18,538 bases of DNA from Methanoregulaceae archaeon UBA288 (GCA_002495225.1 DAEF01000035.1:1-18538); one strand, 5' to 3'; positions 6,708 through 13,417 are shown, counted from the first letter of the stretch. Numbers and translations are program-made. The notes: a model not told the origin generated them from the sequence alone.

Positions 6708-7619
6708 ATGAACGGCCCGGCCGATCTCGAGTTGCGTGCTGACGAGCTCCGCCGTCGGCTCGCGGGCCACGGGCTCTCCTCGTCCGAGCCCCGGCCGATC
6801 GACCGGGGGCTCCAGTTCCGGGTCGGAGACGCGGGCGTGGTCCGGCTGTACGCCCGGAAGGACGGGTCGGTCACGGTCGACGCCTCGCAGCTCCGCGATC
6901 CCGCCGTCCGCCTCCAGCTCCAGGGGCTCGCGGCCGACGCCGCGGGCGAGACGGCAGAGCCCGTGCTCCGGCTCTGGCCCCAGGTGGGTGCGGACGAGTC
7001 GGGCAAGGGCGACTACTTCGGCCCGCTCGTGGCGGCGGCCGTCCGGGTCGACGAGTTCGAGGCGGCCGGGCTCGCGGCCCGCGGCGTCCGCGACTCGAAA
7101 TCGGTCCCGGACGACGAGGTGGCCCGGCTCGCGGCCACGATCGAGGAGGAGTGCGCCACCGCAGTCGAGGTACTGATGCCGGCCGCGTACAACGAGCGCT
7201 ACGCGGCGCTCGCGGCCCGGGGGAAGAACCTGAACGACCTGCTCGCCGAGCTCCACGCCGCCGCCATCGGCCGGCTGGTCACAGAGGGCCCGGTCGGTGT
7301 CGTCATCGTGGACCAGTTCTCGGCCGCGGCCCGGATCGACGCGGTCCTCGCTGGCTGCTGCCCGGGCGTCCCCGTTGTCACCGAGTGCGGGGCCGAGGGG
7401 CGGGTCGCGGTCGCCGCCGCCTCGTGCGTGGCCCGTGCCCGCTTCCTCGCGGGGCTGGCCGAGCTCTCGGAGAAGGTCGGGGTCCGCCTCCCGAAGGGGG
7501 GATCGTCGCCGGCACTGGTGAGGTCGGCGCAGGCTGTCGCGGACCGGTACGGCATCGCCACCCTCGAACTGGTGGCCAAGGTCCATTTCCGGACCACCGC
7601 GCGGGTTAGGAAGGGCTGA
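6708..7619 (+). CDS. rnhC: Ribonuclease HIII
   Basis: 303 residues from ATG 6708. An in-frame ATG at 6618 would add about 30 basic, non-conserved residues overlapping the opposite promoter and is rejected. The N-terminal about 85 residues form the small substrate-binding domain typical of RNase HIII, absent from RNase HII. The catalytic domain opens with GADESGKGDYFGPL (94-107), where Asp96 and Glu97 are the first metal ligands and GKGDYFGP is the HIII-type glycine-rich motif. Asp202 (VIVDQF) is the next acidic residue. LPKGGSSP (261-268) is also typical. The enzyme removes RNA from RNA-DNA hybrids, including primers and R-loops. Stand-alone gene, divergent from the DUF4013 array, with DUF2769 downstream under its own TATA-like element. 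High confidence in family. Confidence 0.9.
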   Translation: MNGPADLELRADELRRRLAGHGLSSSEPRPIDRGLQFRVGDAGVVRLYARKDGSVTVDASQLRDPAVRLQLQGLAADAAGETAEPVLRLWPQVGADESGKGDYFGPLVAAAVRVDEFEAAGLAARGVRDSKSVPDDEVARLAATIEEECATAVEVLMPAAYNERYAALAARGKNLNDLLAELHAAAIGRLVTEGPVGVVIVDQFSAAARIDAVLAGCCPGVPVVTECGAEGRVAVAAASCVARARFLAGLAELSEKVGVRLPKGGSSPALVRSAQAVADRYGIATLELVAKVHFRTTARVRKG

Positions 7620-7623
7620 TATA
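7617..7623 (+). promoter_or_regulatory. Possible TATA box of the DUF2769 gene
   Basis: TGATATA overlaps the RNase HIII stop codon and lies about 35-40 bases before the ATG at 7658. A ribosome-binding-like GGGGGATT is at 7646-7653. The spacing resembles the DUF4013 promoters. Confidence 0.45.
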
Positions 7624-7657
7624 GAAGGTCGACGAGAGTCATGCCGGGGGATTCTGA

Positions 7658-7960
7658 ATGGACCGGTTCGAGACCTTCATGACCGGGTACCGGGAGCTGC
7701 ACCACGCGGCGCGTGGCGCCGCCCTCGAGGACCTGGCGCCCGAGTGCCGCTGCCCCGAGTGCCCGACCTACAACGACTGCACCGAGGGGGCCGGCGAGCG
7801 GCTCTACTGCCTGGTCGGCCGATCCTTCGGCTGCGTGACCGAGAACCTCGGCTGCATCTGCCAGGACTGCCCGGTGTACCGCGAGCTCGGCCTGGAGCAC
7901 AGGGACTTCTGCGTCAAGGGGCCCGAGGCGGCGCGGCGGTACGAGCGCTCCCTCCCATGA
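7658..7960 (+). CDS. DUF2769 cysteine-rich protein
   Basis: 100 residues from ATG 7658. Ten cysteines (30, 32, 35, 41, 51, 59, 66, 68, 71, 85) fall in an ordered pattern: CRCPECPTYNDC, YCLVGRS, then GCICQDCPVY. This is the hallmark of the DUF2769 family found mainly in methanogens. The number and spacing of cysteines imply zinc or Fe-S binding; which metal cannot be told. No signal peptide or membrane segment, so cytoplasmic. It overlaps the next gene by ATGA, so the two are probably made together. Family call strong; function unknown. Confidence 0.85.
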   Translation: MDRFETFMTGYRELHHAARGAALEDLAPECRCPECPTYNDCTEGAGERLYCLVGRSFGCVTENLGCICQDCPVYRELGLEHRDFCVKGPEAARRYERSLP

Positions 7961-8409
7961 CGGCCGACGAGGAGTGGTGGCATGGGCGCTTCGGCAAGCG
8001 CGAGGAACGGTACCGGCCGCTCTCGCACCTCGTGGGCCTGGTCGTCTACCTGGTCGTGCTGGCCGTGCTCAACCTGCTCGCGGGCGCCTACCCCGACTCG
8101 GTCTGGCACGGGCTCGTCGCGTTCCTGAACGCGACCGTCTGGGTCGTGGTCGTGCTGGCCGCGATCAACCTCTTTGCCGACCTCGTCCTCGGCCTCCCGT
8201 TCCCGACGAACCTGCCCGGACCGGTCCTCCGGGCCGTCGCGGCCGCCGCGACCGCCTGGTACGTCGTGCAGCTCCTCTTCGAGGTCGACCGGCTCTTCGG
8301 CCTCGGGGTCTTCCTCGCCCTCGCGCCGTTCGCAATCATCCTCTATGCCGCCGTCTTCCTGCTCGTGCTCGTCGGCGAATCCATCAGGCTCGTCACGGGC
8401 GAAAGGTGA
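7957..8409 (+). CDS. Small four-helix membrane protein, family not recognised
   Basis: 150 residues from ATG 7957, overlapping the DUF2769 stop by four bases. A charged, aromatic N-terminal segment (EEWWHGRFGKREERYRP) is followed by four hydrophobic stretches at about 22-43, 52-77, 85-104 and 111-139. It then ends in a short charged tail. Charge distribution suggests both ends are cytoplasmic. No catalytic or ligand motif is apparent. Translational coupling to the DUF2769 protein suggests it anchors or works with that metal-rich protein, but this is inference. Its last 17 bases overlap the end of the convergent PPC gene. Real gene by coupling and clean topology; function unknown. Confidence 0.7.
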   Translation: MTADEEWWHGRFGKREERYRPLSHLVGLVVYLVVLAVLNLLAGAYPDSVWHGLVAFLNATVWVVVVLAAINLFADLVLGLPFPTNLPGPVLRAVAAAATAWYVVQLLFEVDRLFGLGVFLALAPFAIILYAAVFLLVLVGESIRLVTGER

Positions 8410-8830
8410 TCGGGCTGATCCCGGTCGCGGGATCCCTCCGGCGCACCGCCCCGAGCGCGAGTTCGAAAAGCACGACCTCGACCGTCGCGTAGGCCCGGGC
8501 GTCGCCCCGAAGGCAGCCGACCGCGGTCGTGCCGGCCCGGCCGGTCGCGGCGTGGAGGTGGACCACGGGCCGGCCCTCCTCCCGGGTCAGGTTCCCGATG
8601 CCGAGCACCTCGCGCCCGTCCGCGAACGCGGTCGCGACCGGTACCGGGGGAAACGCGAGCGTCTCGGGCCCCTCGACCATCCGGCCCGTCTCGAGCGCGC
8701 CGAGCAGGAGCACGAGCCCGGCCCCGACCTCCTCCTGTTCGGCCACCTCCGCGATCGCGGCGAGCGGGTCCTCGCCGTGGTCGACCCGGACCAGGAAGAC
8801 CCGGCCCACCGTGCCCGACGCGTACTCCAT
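8393..8830 (-). CDS. PPC/DUF296-domain protein
   Basis: 145 residues from ATG 8830, whose A is shared with the TGA of the upstream CNNM-like gene. Conserved features of the plants-and-prokaryotes-conserved (PPC, DUF296) domain are visible: a hydrophobic start (VFLVRVDHGEDPLAAIAEVAE), the ligand-type segment PVVHLHAATGR, and GCLRGDARAYATVEVVLFEL. In plants the domain accompanies AT-hooks and binds DNA-associated proteins. Archaeal and bacterial stand-alone versions form trimers with a metal site near the HxH, and their role is unknown. No AT-hook is present here. The operon link to a CNNM/CorC-type membrane protein may hint at metal-responsive sensing, but that is speculative. Family call good. 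Confidence 0.82.
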   Translation of the reverse strand: MEYASGTVGRVFLVRVDHGEDPLAAIAEVAEQEEVGAGLVLLLGALETGRMVEGPETLAFPPVPVATAFADGREVLGIGNLTREEGRPVVHLHAATGRAGTTAVGCLRGDARAYATVEVVLFELALGAVRRRDPATGISPITFRP

Positions 8831-10131
8831 CAGGGCTCCGTCCCGGCCGGCCGGAAGAGCACCTTGTCGACCCGGTTGCCGTCCATGTCCACGACCTCGA
8901 AAACGGTGCCGCTCCAGTCGAACCGGTCGCCCGTGACCGGCGTGCGCTCGAGGTGCATCATCACGAAGCCGCCGAGGGTCTGGTAGTAGCCGCGGTCCTC
9001 GCCGGGGAGCGGCGGCAGCGCGAAGCGGTCGCGGAACTCGTCGATCGGCATCAGCCCGTCGAGGAGCCAGGAGCCGTCGGGCCGCTCCACGGCCTCGGGC
9101 TCCTCGTCACGGACGTCGGGCAGGGACCCGACGATCGATTCCAGCAGGTCGTGAAGGGTCAGCAGGCCCTCGATGGAGCCGTACTCGTCGGTCACGAGGG
9201 CCACGTGGGTCGCGGCCACGCGGAACTGCTCCATCACCTTCAGGGCCGGCAGGGACTCGGGCAGGTAGAGCGGCTCGAAGATGGCGGCCTCGATGTCCGG
9301 CTGCCCGCCGACGGGAGTCTGCGCCCAGAGGCCCCGGACCGAGATCATGCCCTCGACCCGGTCCAGGCTGTCCCGGTAGACCGGGAAGAAGGAGTGGCCC
9401 GCCGCGCGCATCCGCGCCAGGTTCACATCGAGCGGGTCCTCGAGGTCGATCCCGACGATCTCGTGGCGCGGGGTCATGAGCGAGGCCACGCGCCGGTCCG
9501 AGAGGCGGAAGACCCGTGCGACGAGCTCCTGCTCCTCCTCGTCGAAGACCCCCGCCGTCGTCCCCTCCTCGAGCATCATCCGGACCTCCTCCTCGGTCAC
9601 CGCCGGCTCGGCCCCCTCCTTCGCCCCGACCAGGCGGAGCACGATCTCGGTCGAGGCCGAGAGGAGCGCGACGGCCGGCGCCGAGACGATCGAGAGGATC
9701 TGCATGGGCCGCGCGACGCGGAGCGCGATCGGCTCGGGGTTGGCGAGCGCGAGCCGTTTCGGCACGATCTCGCCGACGACAAGGGTCAGGTACGTGATCA
9801 GCAGCACGACCAGGGCAAAGGCGATCGTGGACGCGTACGGCGCGAGGAGCGAAACGCGCCCAACGAACCCGGCGAGGGCCGTGGCGAAGACGGCCCCGCC
9901 GTACGCTCCCGAGAGGACGCCGATCACGGTGATCCCGATCTGGACCGTCGAGAGAAACCGGTTCGGCTCGGCCGCGAGCTCGAGGGCCGTGCCGGCCCGG
10001 GCGTCTCCGTTCTCGGCGAGGCCCTGGAGACGGTGGCGGCGGGCCGAGACGATCGCGAACTCGGACATGGAGAAGAGGCCGTTGGCGAGGATCAGGAGGC
10101 CGATGACCGCGGCCTCGAAGAGTCCGGCCAT
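8830..10131 (-). CDS. CNNM/CorC-type membrane protein (DUF21-CBS-CorC_HlyC)
   Basis: 433 residues from ATG 10131, chosen because GGGAGG lies eight bases upstream and the protein then starts at the conserved membrane segment. A much longer extension in frame is arginine/proline-rich shadow sequence. Residues 1-about 180 form the DUF21 membrane domain, with NGLFSMSE (17-24) and GEIVPKRLA (120-128). A CBS pair follows (about 210-335; MTPRHEIVGID, then VALVTDEYGSIEGLLT), then the CorC_HlyC domain to the end (GYYQTLGGFVM, FEVVDMDGNRVDKV). Such proteins bind Mg-ATP at the CBS pair and transport or help export magnesium or related cations. Older names call them hemolysins. First gene of a two-gene unit with the PPC protein. 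Highly confident family; cation specificity inferred. Confidence 0.92.
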   Translation of the reverse strand: MAGLFEAAVIGLLILANGLFSMSEFAIVSARRHRLQGLAENGDARAGTALELAAEPNRFLSTVQIGITVIGVLSGAYGGAVFATALAGFVGRVSLLAPYASTIAFALVVLLITYLTLVVGEIVPKRLALANPEPIALRVARPMQILSIVSAPAVALLSASTEIVLRLVGAKEGAEPAVTEEEVRMMLEEGTTAGVFDEEEQELVARVFRLSDRRVASLMTPRHEIVGIDLEDPLDVNLARMRAAGHSFFPVYRDSLDRVEGMISVRGLWAQTPVGGQPDIEAAIFEPLYLPESLPALKVMEQFRVAATHVALVTDEYGSIEGLLTLHDLLESIVGSLPDVRDEEPEAVERPDGSWLLDGLMPIDEFRDRFALPPLPGEDRGYYQTLGGFVMMHLERTPVTGDRFDWSGTVFEVVDMDGNRVDKVLFRPAGTEP

Positions 10132-10177
10132 GGCTAGTGCCTCCCGCGCTGCACCTTCACAGTGGGAGAGAAGTGGT

Positions 10178-10200
10178 CGTATTTCGTAATAAGGTTTCCA
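10178..10200 (-). promoter_or_regulatory. Possible promoter of the CNNM-like gene
   Basis: An AT-rich patch (plus-strand ATTTCGTAATAAGG) in otherwise GC-rich DNA, about 50-60 bases upstream of the ATG at 10131. No textbook TATA octamer, so only a candidate, giving a leader of about 25-35 bases that would carry the GGGAGG ribosome-binding site. Confidence 0.35.
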
Positions 10201-10215
10201 GGAAAGTGAGAAGAG

Positions 10216-10228
10216 GGGCGCAGCGCCC
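10216..10228 (-). terminator. Hairpin after the TiaS-like gene
   Basis: GGGCG-CAG-CGCCC is a perfect five-base stem with a three-base loop beginning two bases past the stop of the minus-strand TiaS-like gene. It is followed in the transcript by a pyrimidine-rich TCTTCTC. A second copy of GGCGCAGCGCCCG lies at about 10238-10250 inside the gene end. Confidence 0.4.
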
Positions 10229-10229
10229 G

Positions 10230-10931
10230 TCAGTCCCGGCGCAGCGCCCGCCAGCCGTCGGCGCACGCCTCGACGAAGAGCACGGGCCGCCCCAGGACGA
10301 CGGCGGGCTTCGGCCCCTTGCCGTGGTCGCAGACGAGCCGGCCCGCGGTCACGGCCCGGCCGTCGGGGGTGACGATCTCGGCGACGCCGGCAGCGAGCGC
10401 CGCCTCCACCGTCGTTTCGCCGCCGAGCGCGCGGATCGAGCCGAGCTCGAGGTACCGGCCGTCGCAGCCGGTCGATGCGAGGCCGATCCCGGCGAGGGCG
10501 CCGATCACGCCGCCGCCGGTGCCGCCGAGCGGCTCGAGGAGGAGGCCCGCGTTCCGGGCGAGGTCGAGCGCCTGCTCCTGCGCCAGCACGCACCGCTTCG
10601 CGTCCTGGCCGAACGCGACCACGGCCGGAGGAACGGCGTTGGCGTCGACCACCGCGAGGCCCGGGTCCGCCCCCTCGGCGTAGCTGTCCAGCACGAGCTC
10701 CCGGGCGAGGCCGGCGAGCTCGTCGATCGCGTCGGCTTCGGCTCCGACGTGGAGCACGGCCGAGGAGTTGTGCGAGGTGTACGGGATCGCCGGGTCGACC
10801 AGGAGCTGGTGGCGGGTCACGCCCGCGACCGGGTACCGGGCTGCGATCGCGGCCGCTATTCCCCGGGCGAGCCGGCCCGTGCCGGGCGTCCCGGGCATGT
10901 CCGTGTCGTCGAGCGCGAGCAGGACGGTCAT
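10230..10931 (-). CDS. Stand-alone TiaS-like (DDTD-motif) domain protein
   Basis: 233 residues from ATG 10931. The N terminus LLALDDTDMPGTPGTG (4-19) carries the DDTD motif of TiaS, the archaeal tRNA-Ile2 agmatidine synthetase. GGTGGGVIGALAGIGLAST (136-154) resembles the GxGLIGALAAIG motif of the same enzyme. In TiaS these belong to the catalytic domains that use ATP on C34 of the tRNA. Full TiaS is about 420 residues, with C-terminal OB-fold and zinc-ribbon tRNA-binding domains. Those are absent here, and no zinc ribbon is seen. It is therefore probably a paralogue with a different substrate rather than the functional tiaS. Single-gene unit, divergent from the zinc-knuckle gene. Motif relationship moderately confident; function unknown. 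Confidence 0.65.
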   Translation of the reverse strand: MTVLLALDDTDMPGTPGTGRLARGIAAAIAARYPVAGVTRHQLLVDPAIPYTSHNSSAVLHVGAEADAIDELAGLARELVLDSYAEGADPGLAVVDANAVPPAVVAFGQDAKRCVLAQEQALDLARNAGLLLEPLGGTGGGVIGALAGIGLASTGCDGRYLELGSIRALGGETTVEAALAAGVAEIVTPDGRAVTAGRLVCDHGKGPKPAVVLGRPVLFVEACADGWRALRRD

Positions 10932-11104
10932 CGGTCTGGAGGGTCGACGCGCGGACGGGTATGCGTATCGATCGTGGCGACCGATGGTCCCGCCCGGTCG
11001 CCGACGCCAGGCCGGCAGAGGAGAGCGGTGCACGAACGGCGACGCCGGGCCGGTACGTTCCCGTTTCGAACCCATTATCCCCTCGCCCCGCCTACCCAGA
11101 GGCA
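10932..11104. other. Divergent intergenic promoter region
   Basis: 173 noncoding bases between the TiaS-like gene (minus) and the zinc-knuckle gene (plus). On the plus strand CCATTATCC (11072-11080) lies about 25-30 bases before the ATG at 11105. On the minus strand GATACGCATACC (about 10951-10963) is at similar distance from the ATG at 10931. Both distances fit leaderless archaeal transcripts. Nothing else is recognised. Confidence 0.4.
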
Positions 11105-11338
11105 ATGGCGGACGAGGATTACGTCCACGCGACCTGCCACGCCTGCGAGGGGGCGGGATGCACGTACTGCGACTGCCGGGGGTGGGTCGAGGTCCGGCCG
11201 CCCGCGACGCTCTGCCCCAGCTGCGAGGGCGACTGCTGCATCTACTGCGGGTACACGGGCTGGGCCGGGCTCCGGCCGAAGTACGACGAAGAAGACGCCG
11301 ACGTCCGGCGGTGCGACGCCCCCGACCGCTGCGACTGA
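11105..11338 (+). CDS. Tandem zinc-knuckle miniprotein
   Basis: 77 residues from ATG 11105, of which 12 are cysteine (11, 14, 19, 22, 24, 37, 40, 44, 45, 48, 70, 76). Two repeats are clear: CHACEGAGCTYCDCRGWVEV at 11-30 and CPSCEGDCCIYCGYTGWAGL at 37-56, each followed by RP. The consensus CxxCEGxxCxYCxxxGW resembles the CxxCxGxG zinc knuckles of DnaJ and the small zinc-ribbon proteins of archaea. Two zinc sites are likely. The tail is acidic (DEEDAD) with two further cysteines. Possible roles are protein-protein or nucleic-acid contact; none can be assigned. Preceded by a TATA-like element consistent with leaderless expression. The regular repeat pattern makes this a real gene despite its size. 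Confidence 0.75.
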   Translation: MADEDYVHATCHACEGAGCTYCDCRGWVEVRPPATLCPSCEGDCCIYCGYTGWAGLRPKYDEEDADVRRCDAPDRCD

Positions 11339-11360
11339 CCGCGCTCGCCGGCCACGATCG

Positions 11361-11370
11361 CTTTGATACG
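11361..11370 (+). promoter_or_regulatory. Possible TATA element of the tautomerase-VOC unit
   Basis: CTTTGATACG lies about 25-30 bases before the ATG at 11393, in the 54-base gap after the zinc-knuckle gene. No ribosome-binding site precedes the ATG, consistent with a leaderless transcript. Confidence 0.35.
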
Positions 11371-11392
11371 CCCACGGGTCGAGATCAGATCT

Positions 11393-11578
11393 ATGCCCAT
11401 AGTCACGATCCAGATGGCCGCCGGCCGCACGCTCGAGCAGAAGCGTCGGGTCGTCGAGGAGTTCACCGCGACGCTCGTCGCCGTCATGAAGGTCGACCCC
11501 GCCGACGTCACGATCCTGGTCCACGAACTCCCGCGCGAGAGCATCGCCAAGGCCGGGGTGCTCCTCTCGGAGCGGTAG
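11393..11578 (+). CDS. 4-oxalocrotonate tautomerase family protein
   Basis: 61 residues from ATG 11393. An in-frame ATG 30 bases earlier would bury the catalytic proline and is rejected. After removal of Met the protein begins PIVTIQMAAGRTLEQK, the classic start of the tautomerase superfamily in which the N-terminal Pro is the general base and the Arg near position 11 helps bind substrate. VTILVHELPRESIA matches the second beta strand. Length equals that of 4-oxalocrotonate tautomerase subunits, which assemble as hexamers. In methanogens the substrate is unknown; a catabolic meta-cleavage pathway is unlikely. Separated by 17 bases from the VOC gene, so likely co-transcribed. High confidence in family. 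Confidence 0.88.
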   Translation: MPIVTIQMAAGRTLEQKRRVVEEFTATLVAVMKVDPADVTILVHELPRESIAKAGVLLSER

Positions 11579-11595
11579 GGGGGGTGCGTCCCGCC

Positions 11596-12165
11596 ATGTC
11601 TTCGTTCTCCGGCCTCTCCCACGTCGCGCTCGCGACGGGCGACATGGACGCGACCATCCATTTCTGGCGCGACCTCCTCGGCTGCCGCCTCGTGGGCCGG
11701 CTGGGCCGCCCGGGCCAGCGGGCCTACTTCTTCGACGCGGGGAGGGGCACGCTGGTCGGGTTCTTCGAGTGGCCCGGCACCCAGCCGATCCCGGAGAAGG
11801 ACGTGCAGGCGCCCGTCGCAGGGCCGTTCGCGTTCGACCACGTGGCCCTCGCCGTCGAATCGCTCGAGGACCTCTTCCGCCTCAAGGACCGGTTCGCCGC
11901 CGCCGGCGTTTCGGCCTCGGACGTGACCGACCACGGCTTCCTGTACTCGGTCTACCTCCACGACCCGAACGGGGTCACGGTCGAGTGCTGCTGCGCGGCC
12001 CGCGGGGTGGACTTCGCGCAGGCCCCCGTCGCGGTCGAGAAGGAGCCGACCGCCGTGGCACAGCTCGGGGCCGACCCGGATTCGGCGGCGTTCCCGGCGC
12101 CGACCGGGCACCGCGACTGGCCGGTCGTTCCCGGGACCGGGTACCGCGCGTTCGTCCGCGACTGA
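11596..12165 (+). CDS. VOC (glyoxalase/dioxygenase) superfamily protein
   Basis: 189 residues from ATG 11596, preceded by a G-rich GGGGGGTG ribosome-binding site. Two beta-alpha-beta-beta-beta modules are evident: LSHVALATGDMDATIHFW (7-24) and FDHVALAVESLEDLF (80-94). The metal ligands of the family fit His9, Glu58, His82 and Glu130 (LHDPNGVTVE). The C-terminal 50 residues (about 140-189) are an acidic, low-complexity extension ending in WPVVPGTGYRAFVRD. Glyoxalase I, ring-cleaving dioxygenases and epimerases share this fold, so the reaction cannot be fixed. It follows the tautomerase gene in one unit, suggesting a shared small-molecule pathway. Converges on the signalling gene with a shared hairpin between. 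Superfamily secure. Confidence 0.88.
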   Translation: MSSFSGLSHVALATGDMDATIHFWRDLLGCRLVGRLGRPGQRAYFFDAGRGTLVGFFEWPGTQPIPEKDVQAPVAGPFAFDHVALAVESLEDLFRLKDRFAAAGVSASDVTDHGFLYSVYLHDPNGVTVECCCAARGVDFAQAPVAVEKEPTAVAQLGADPDSAAFPAPTGHRDWPVVPGTGYRAFVRD

Positions 12166-12184
12166 CCCGCCCTCACGGGGCGGG
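12166..12184. terminator. Bidirectional hairpin between convergent genes
   Basis: CCCGCCC at 12166-12172 and GGGCGGG at 12178-12184 form a perfect seven-base stem with a five-base loop, filling the 21-base gap between the stops of the VOC gene and the REC-PAS gene. No U tract follows, so it may only protect transcript ends. Confidence 0.45.
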
Positions 12185-12186
12185 GC

Positions 12187-13344
12187 TTACGCAGCGGGGA
12201 GGGTGTCGTCGGGGATCTCCTCGATCACGGGCAGCAGGTGGACCACGACCCCGTGCTCGTTCCGGATCGGGGAGATCGTGACCCGCCCCGACATGAGGCT
12301 CCCGTCTTTTCTCCGGTAGCGCTTCCTGAACCGGGCCACGGGGGCCTCGCCCGCCAGCACCCGCCCGGTCTCGGTGAGGCTGAGAGGCACATCCGCCGGG
12401 TCCGTCACTGACGAGAACGGCCGGCCGACCAGTTCCTCCTCGGCGTAGCCCAGCATCCGGCAGAGGGCCGGGTTGACCGTCTGGAACCGGAGATCGGGCC
12501 CGACCACCGCGATCCCGAGCGGGATCTGCTCGAAGAGCCGCCGGAACCGCTGCTCGCTCAGGCGTAGTTTCTGTTCAGCCATCTTACGGGGGGTCACGTC
12601 CGTGGCGATCGCCTCGATCGCAACGGGCCGGCCGTCGTCTCCGGTGACCAGGACGTTCCGCTGGTTGACCCAGCGGGCCTGCCCGGCCCGGTCGACGATC
12701 TGGAATTCGTAGGACATGGGGACCGAGCCCGCGACGAGGTCGTCCCACATCCTCTGGAAGTACTCCTGCGACTCGGGATGGATCAGCCGCCAGAGCAGAC
12801 CCGGCTCCGCGTAGAACTCCTCGGGCGTGTACCCGGTGAGGTCGACCGAGGCCCGGCTCATAAACGAGTACGCCCCGTCGGGGAGCGACATCCGGTAGAC
12901 CAGGTCCTTCGCGTTGTCCATGAGCCGCCGGAACTGCTCCTCGCCCCGCCGCAGGTTCCGCTCCGCCTGCCGCCGCAGGACGGCCTGCCGGATCCCGTTG
13001 GCGAGCTCCGCGTACTGGGCCGACAGGTCCCCGCCCTTCTGGACGTAGAAGTCCGCGCCGTTGTTGATGGCCGCGATCGCGACCTCCTCGCGTCCCCGGC
13101 CCGTGAAGAGGATGAACGGGATCTCCCCGAACTCGCTCCGGACGGCCTTCAGGAACGAGATGCCGTCCATGCCGGGCATCTGGTAGTCGGAGACGATCGC
13201 GTCGCAGGGTCGATCCCGCAGGGCCTCGAGGGCAGCAGGCGCCGAGGAGAAGGGGACCACCCGGAGCTGTCCGCCCCGCTCGAGAAAGAGGCGCCCGAGC
13301 TCGAGCTCGGACGGCTCGTCGTCGACAAACAGGACGGTGTGCAC
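12187..13344 (-). CDS. Response-regulator receiver protein with two PAS domains
   Basis: 385 residues from GTG 13344, preferred over the upstream in-frame GTG at 13374. A GAGGGATC ribosome-binding site lies seven bases before 13344, and the strong TATA box at 13379-13389 puts transcription start near 13358, downstream of 13374. Residues 2-120 form a receiver: acidic pair Asp8/Asp9, phospho-acceptor Asp53 (IVSDYQMPGMDG), Thr81 and Lys103 (YVQKGGD). PAS domains follow at about 137-257 (DLVYRM, ending EAIATDVTPRKMAEQ) and 265-378 (IPLGIAVVGPDL to PVIEE). No HisKA/HATPase and no DNA-binding domain. It probably receives phosphate from a histidine kinase elsewhere and signals through PAS-mediated contacts, a common design in methanogens. 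High confidence in architecture; input and output unknown. Confidence 0.88.
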   Translation of the reverse strand: MHTVLFVDDEPSELELGRLFLERGGQLRVVPFSSAPAALEALRDRPCDAIVSDYQMPGMDGISFLKAVRSEFGEIPFILFTGRGREEVAIAAINNGADFYVQKGGDLSAQYAELANGIRQAVLRRQAERNLRRGEEQFRRLMDNAKDLVYRMSLPDGAYSFMSRASVDLTGYTPEEFYAEPGLLWRLIHPESQEYFQRMWDDLVAGSVPMSYEFQIVDRAGQARWVNQRNVLVTGDDGRPVAIEAIATDVTPRKMAEQKLRLSEQRFRRLFEQIPLGIAVVGPDLRFQTVNPALCRMLGYAEEELVGRPFSSVTDPADVPLSLTETGRVLAGEAPVARFRKRYRRKDGSLMSGRVTISPIRNEHGVVVHLLPVIEEIPDDTLPAA

Positions 13345-13378
13345 GGCGGAGATCCCTCTACCATGTTCCGGCACTCAG

Positions 13379-13389
13379 TTTTATTAAAA
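13379..13389 (-). promoter_or_regulatory. TATA box of the REC-PAS-PAS gene
   Basis: TTTTAATAAAA on the minus strand, an isolated AT-only run. Counting about 25 bases puts the transcript start near 13358, just upstream of the GTG at 13344 and its ribosome-binding site. The preceding TTTCTTTT may also terminate the upstream PNPOx-like transcript. Confidence 0.65.
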
Positions 13390-13417
13390 GAAACGGTTCT
13401 GTCCGGGGCGCCGGGGA

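Noticed and set aside
10216..10250. Repeated GGCGCAGCGCCCG as a mobile-element or array repeat
   Set aside because: Only two short GC-rich copies, one within the coding end of the TiaS-like gene; better explained as a terminator hairpin and chance.
10132..10593. N-terminal extension of the CNNM-like protein
   Set aside because: Low-complexity shadow of the TiaS-like gene; a good ribosome-binding site precedes the ATG at 10131, where the conserved membrane segment begins.
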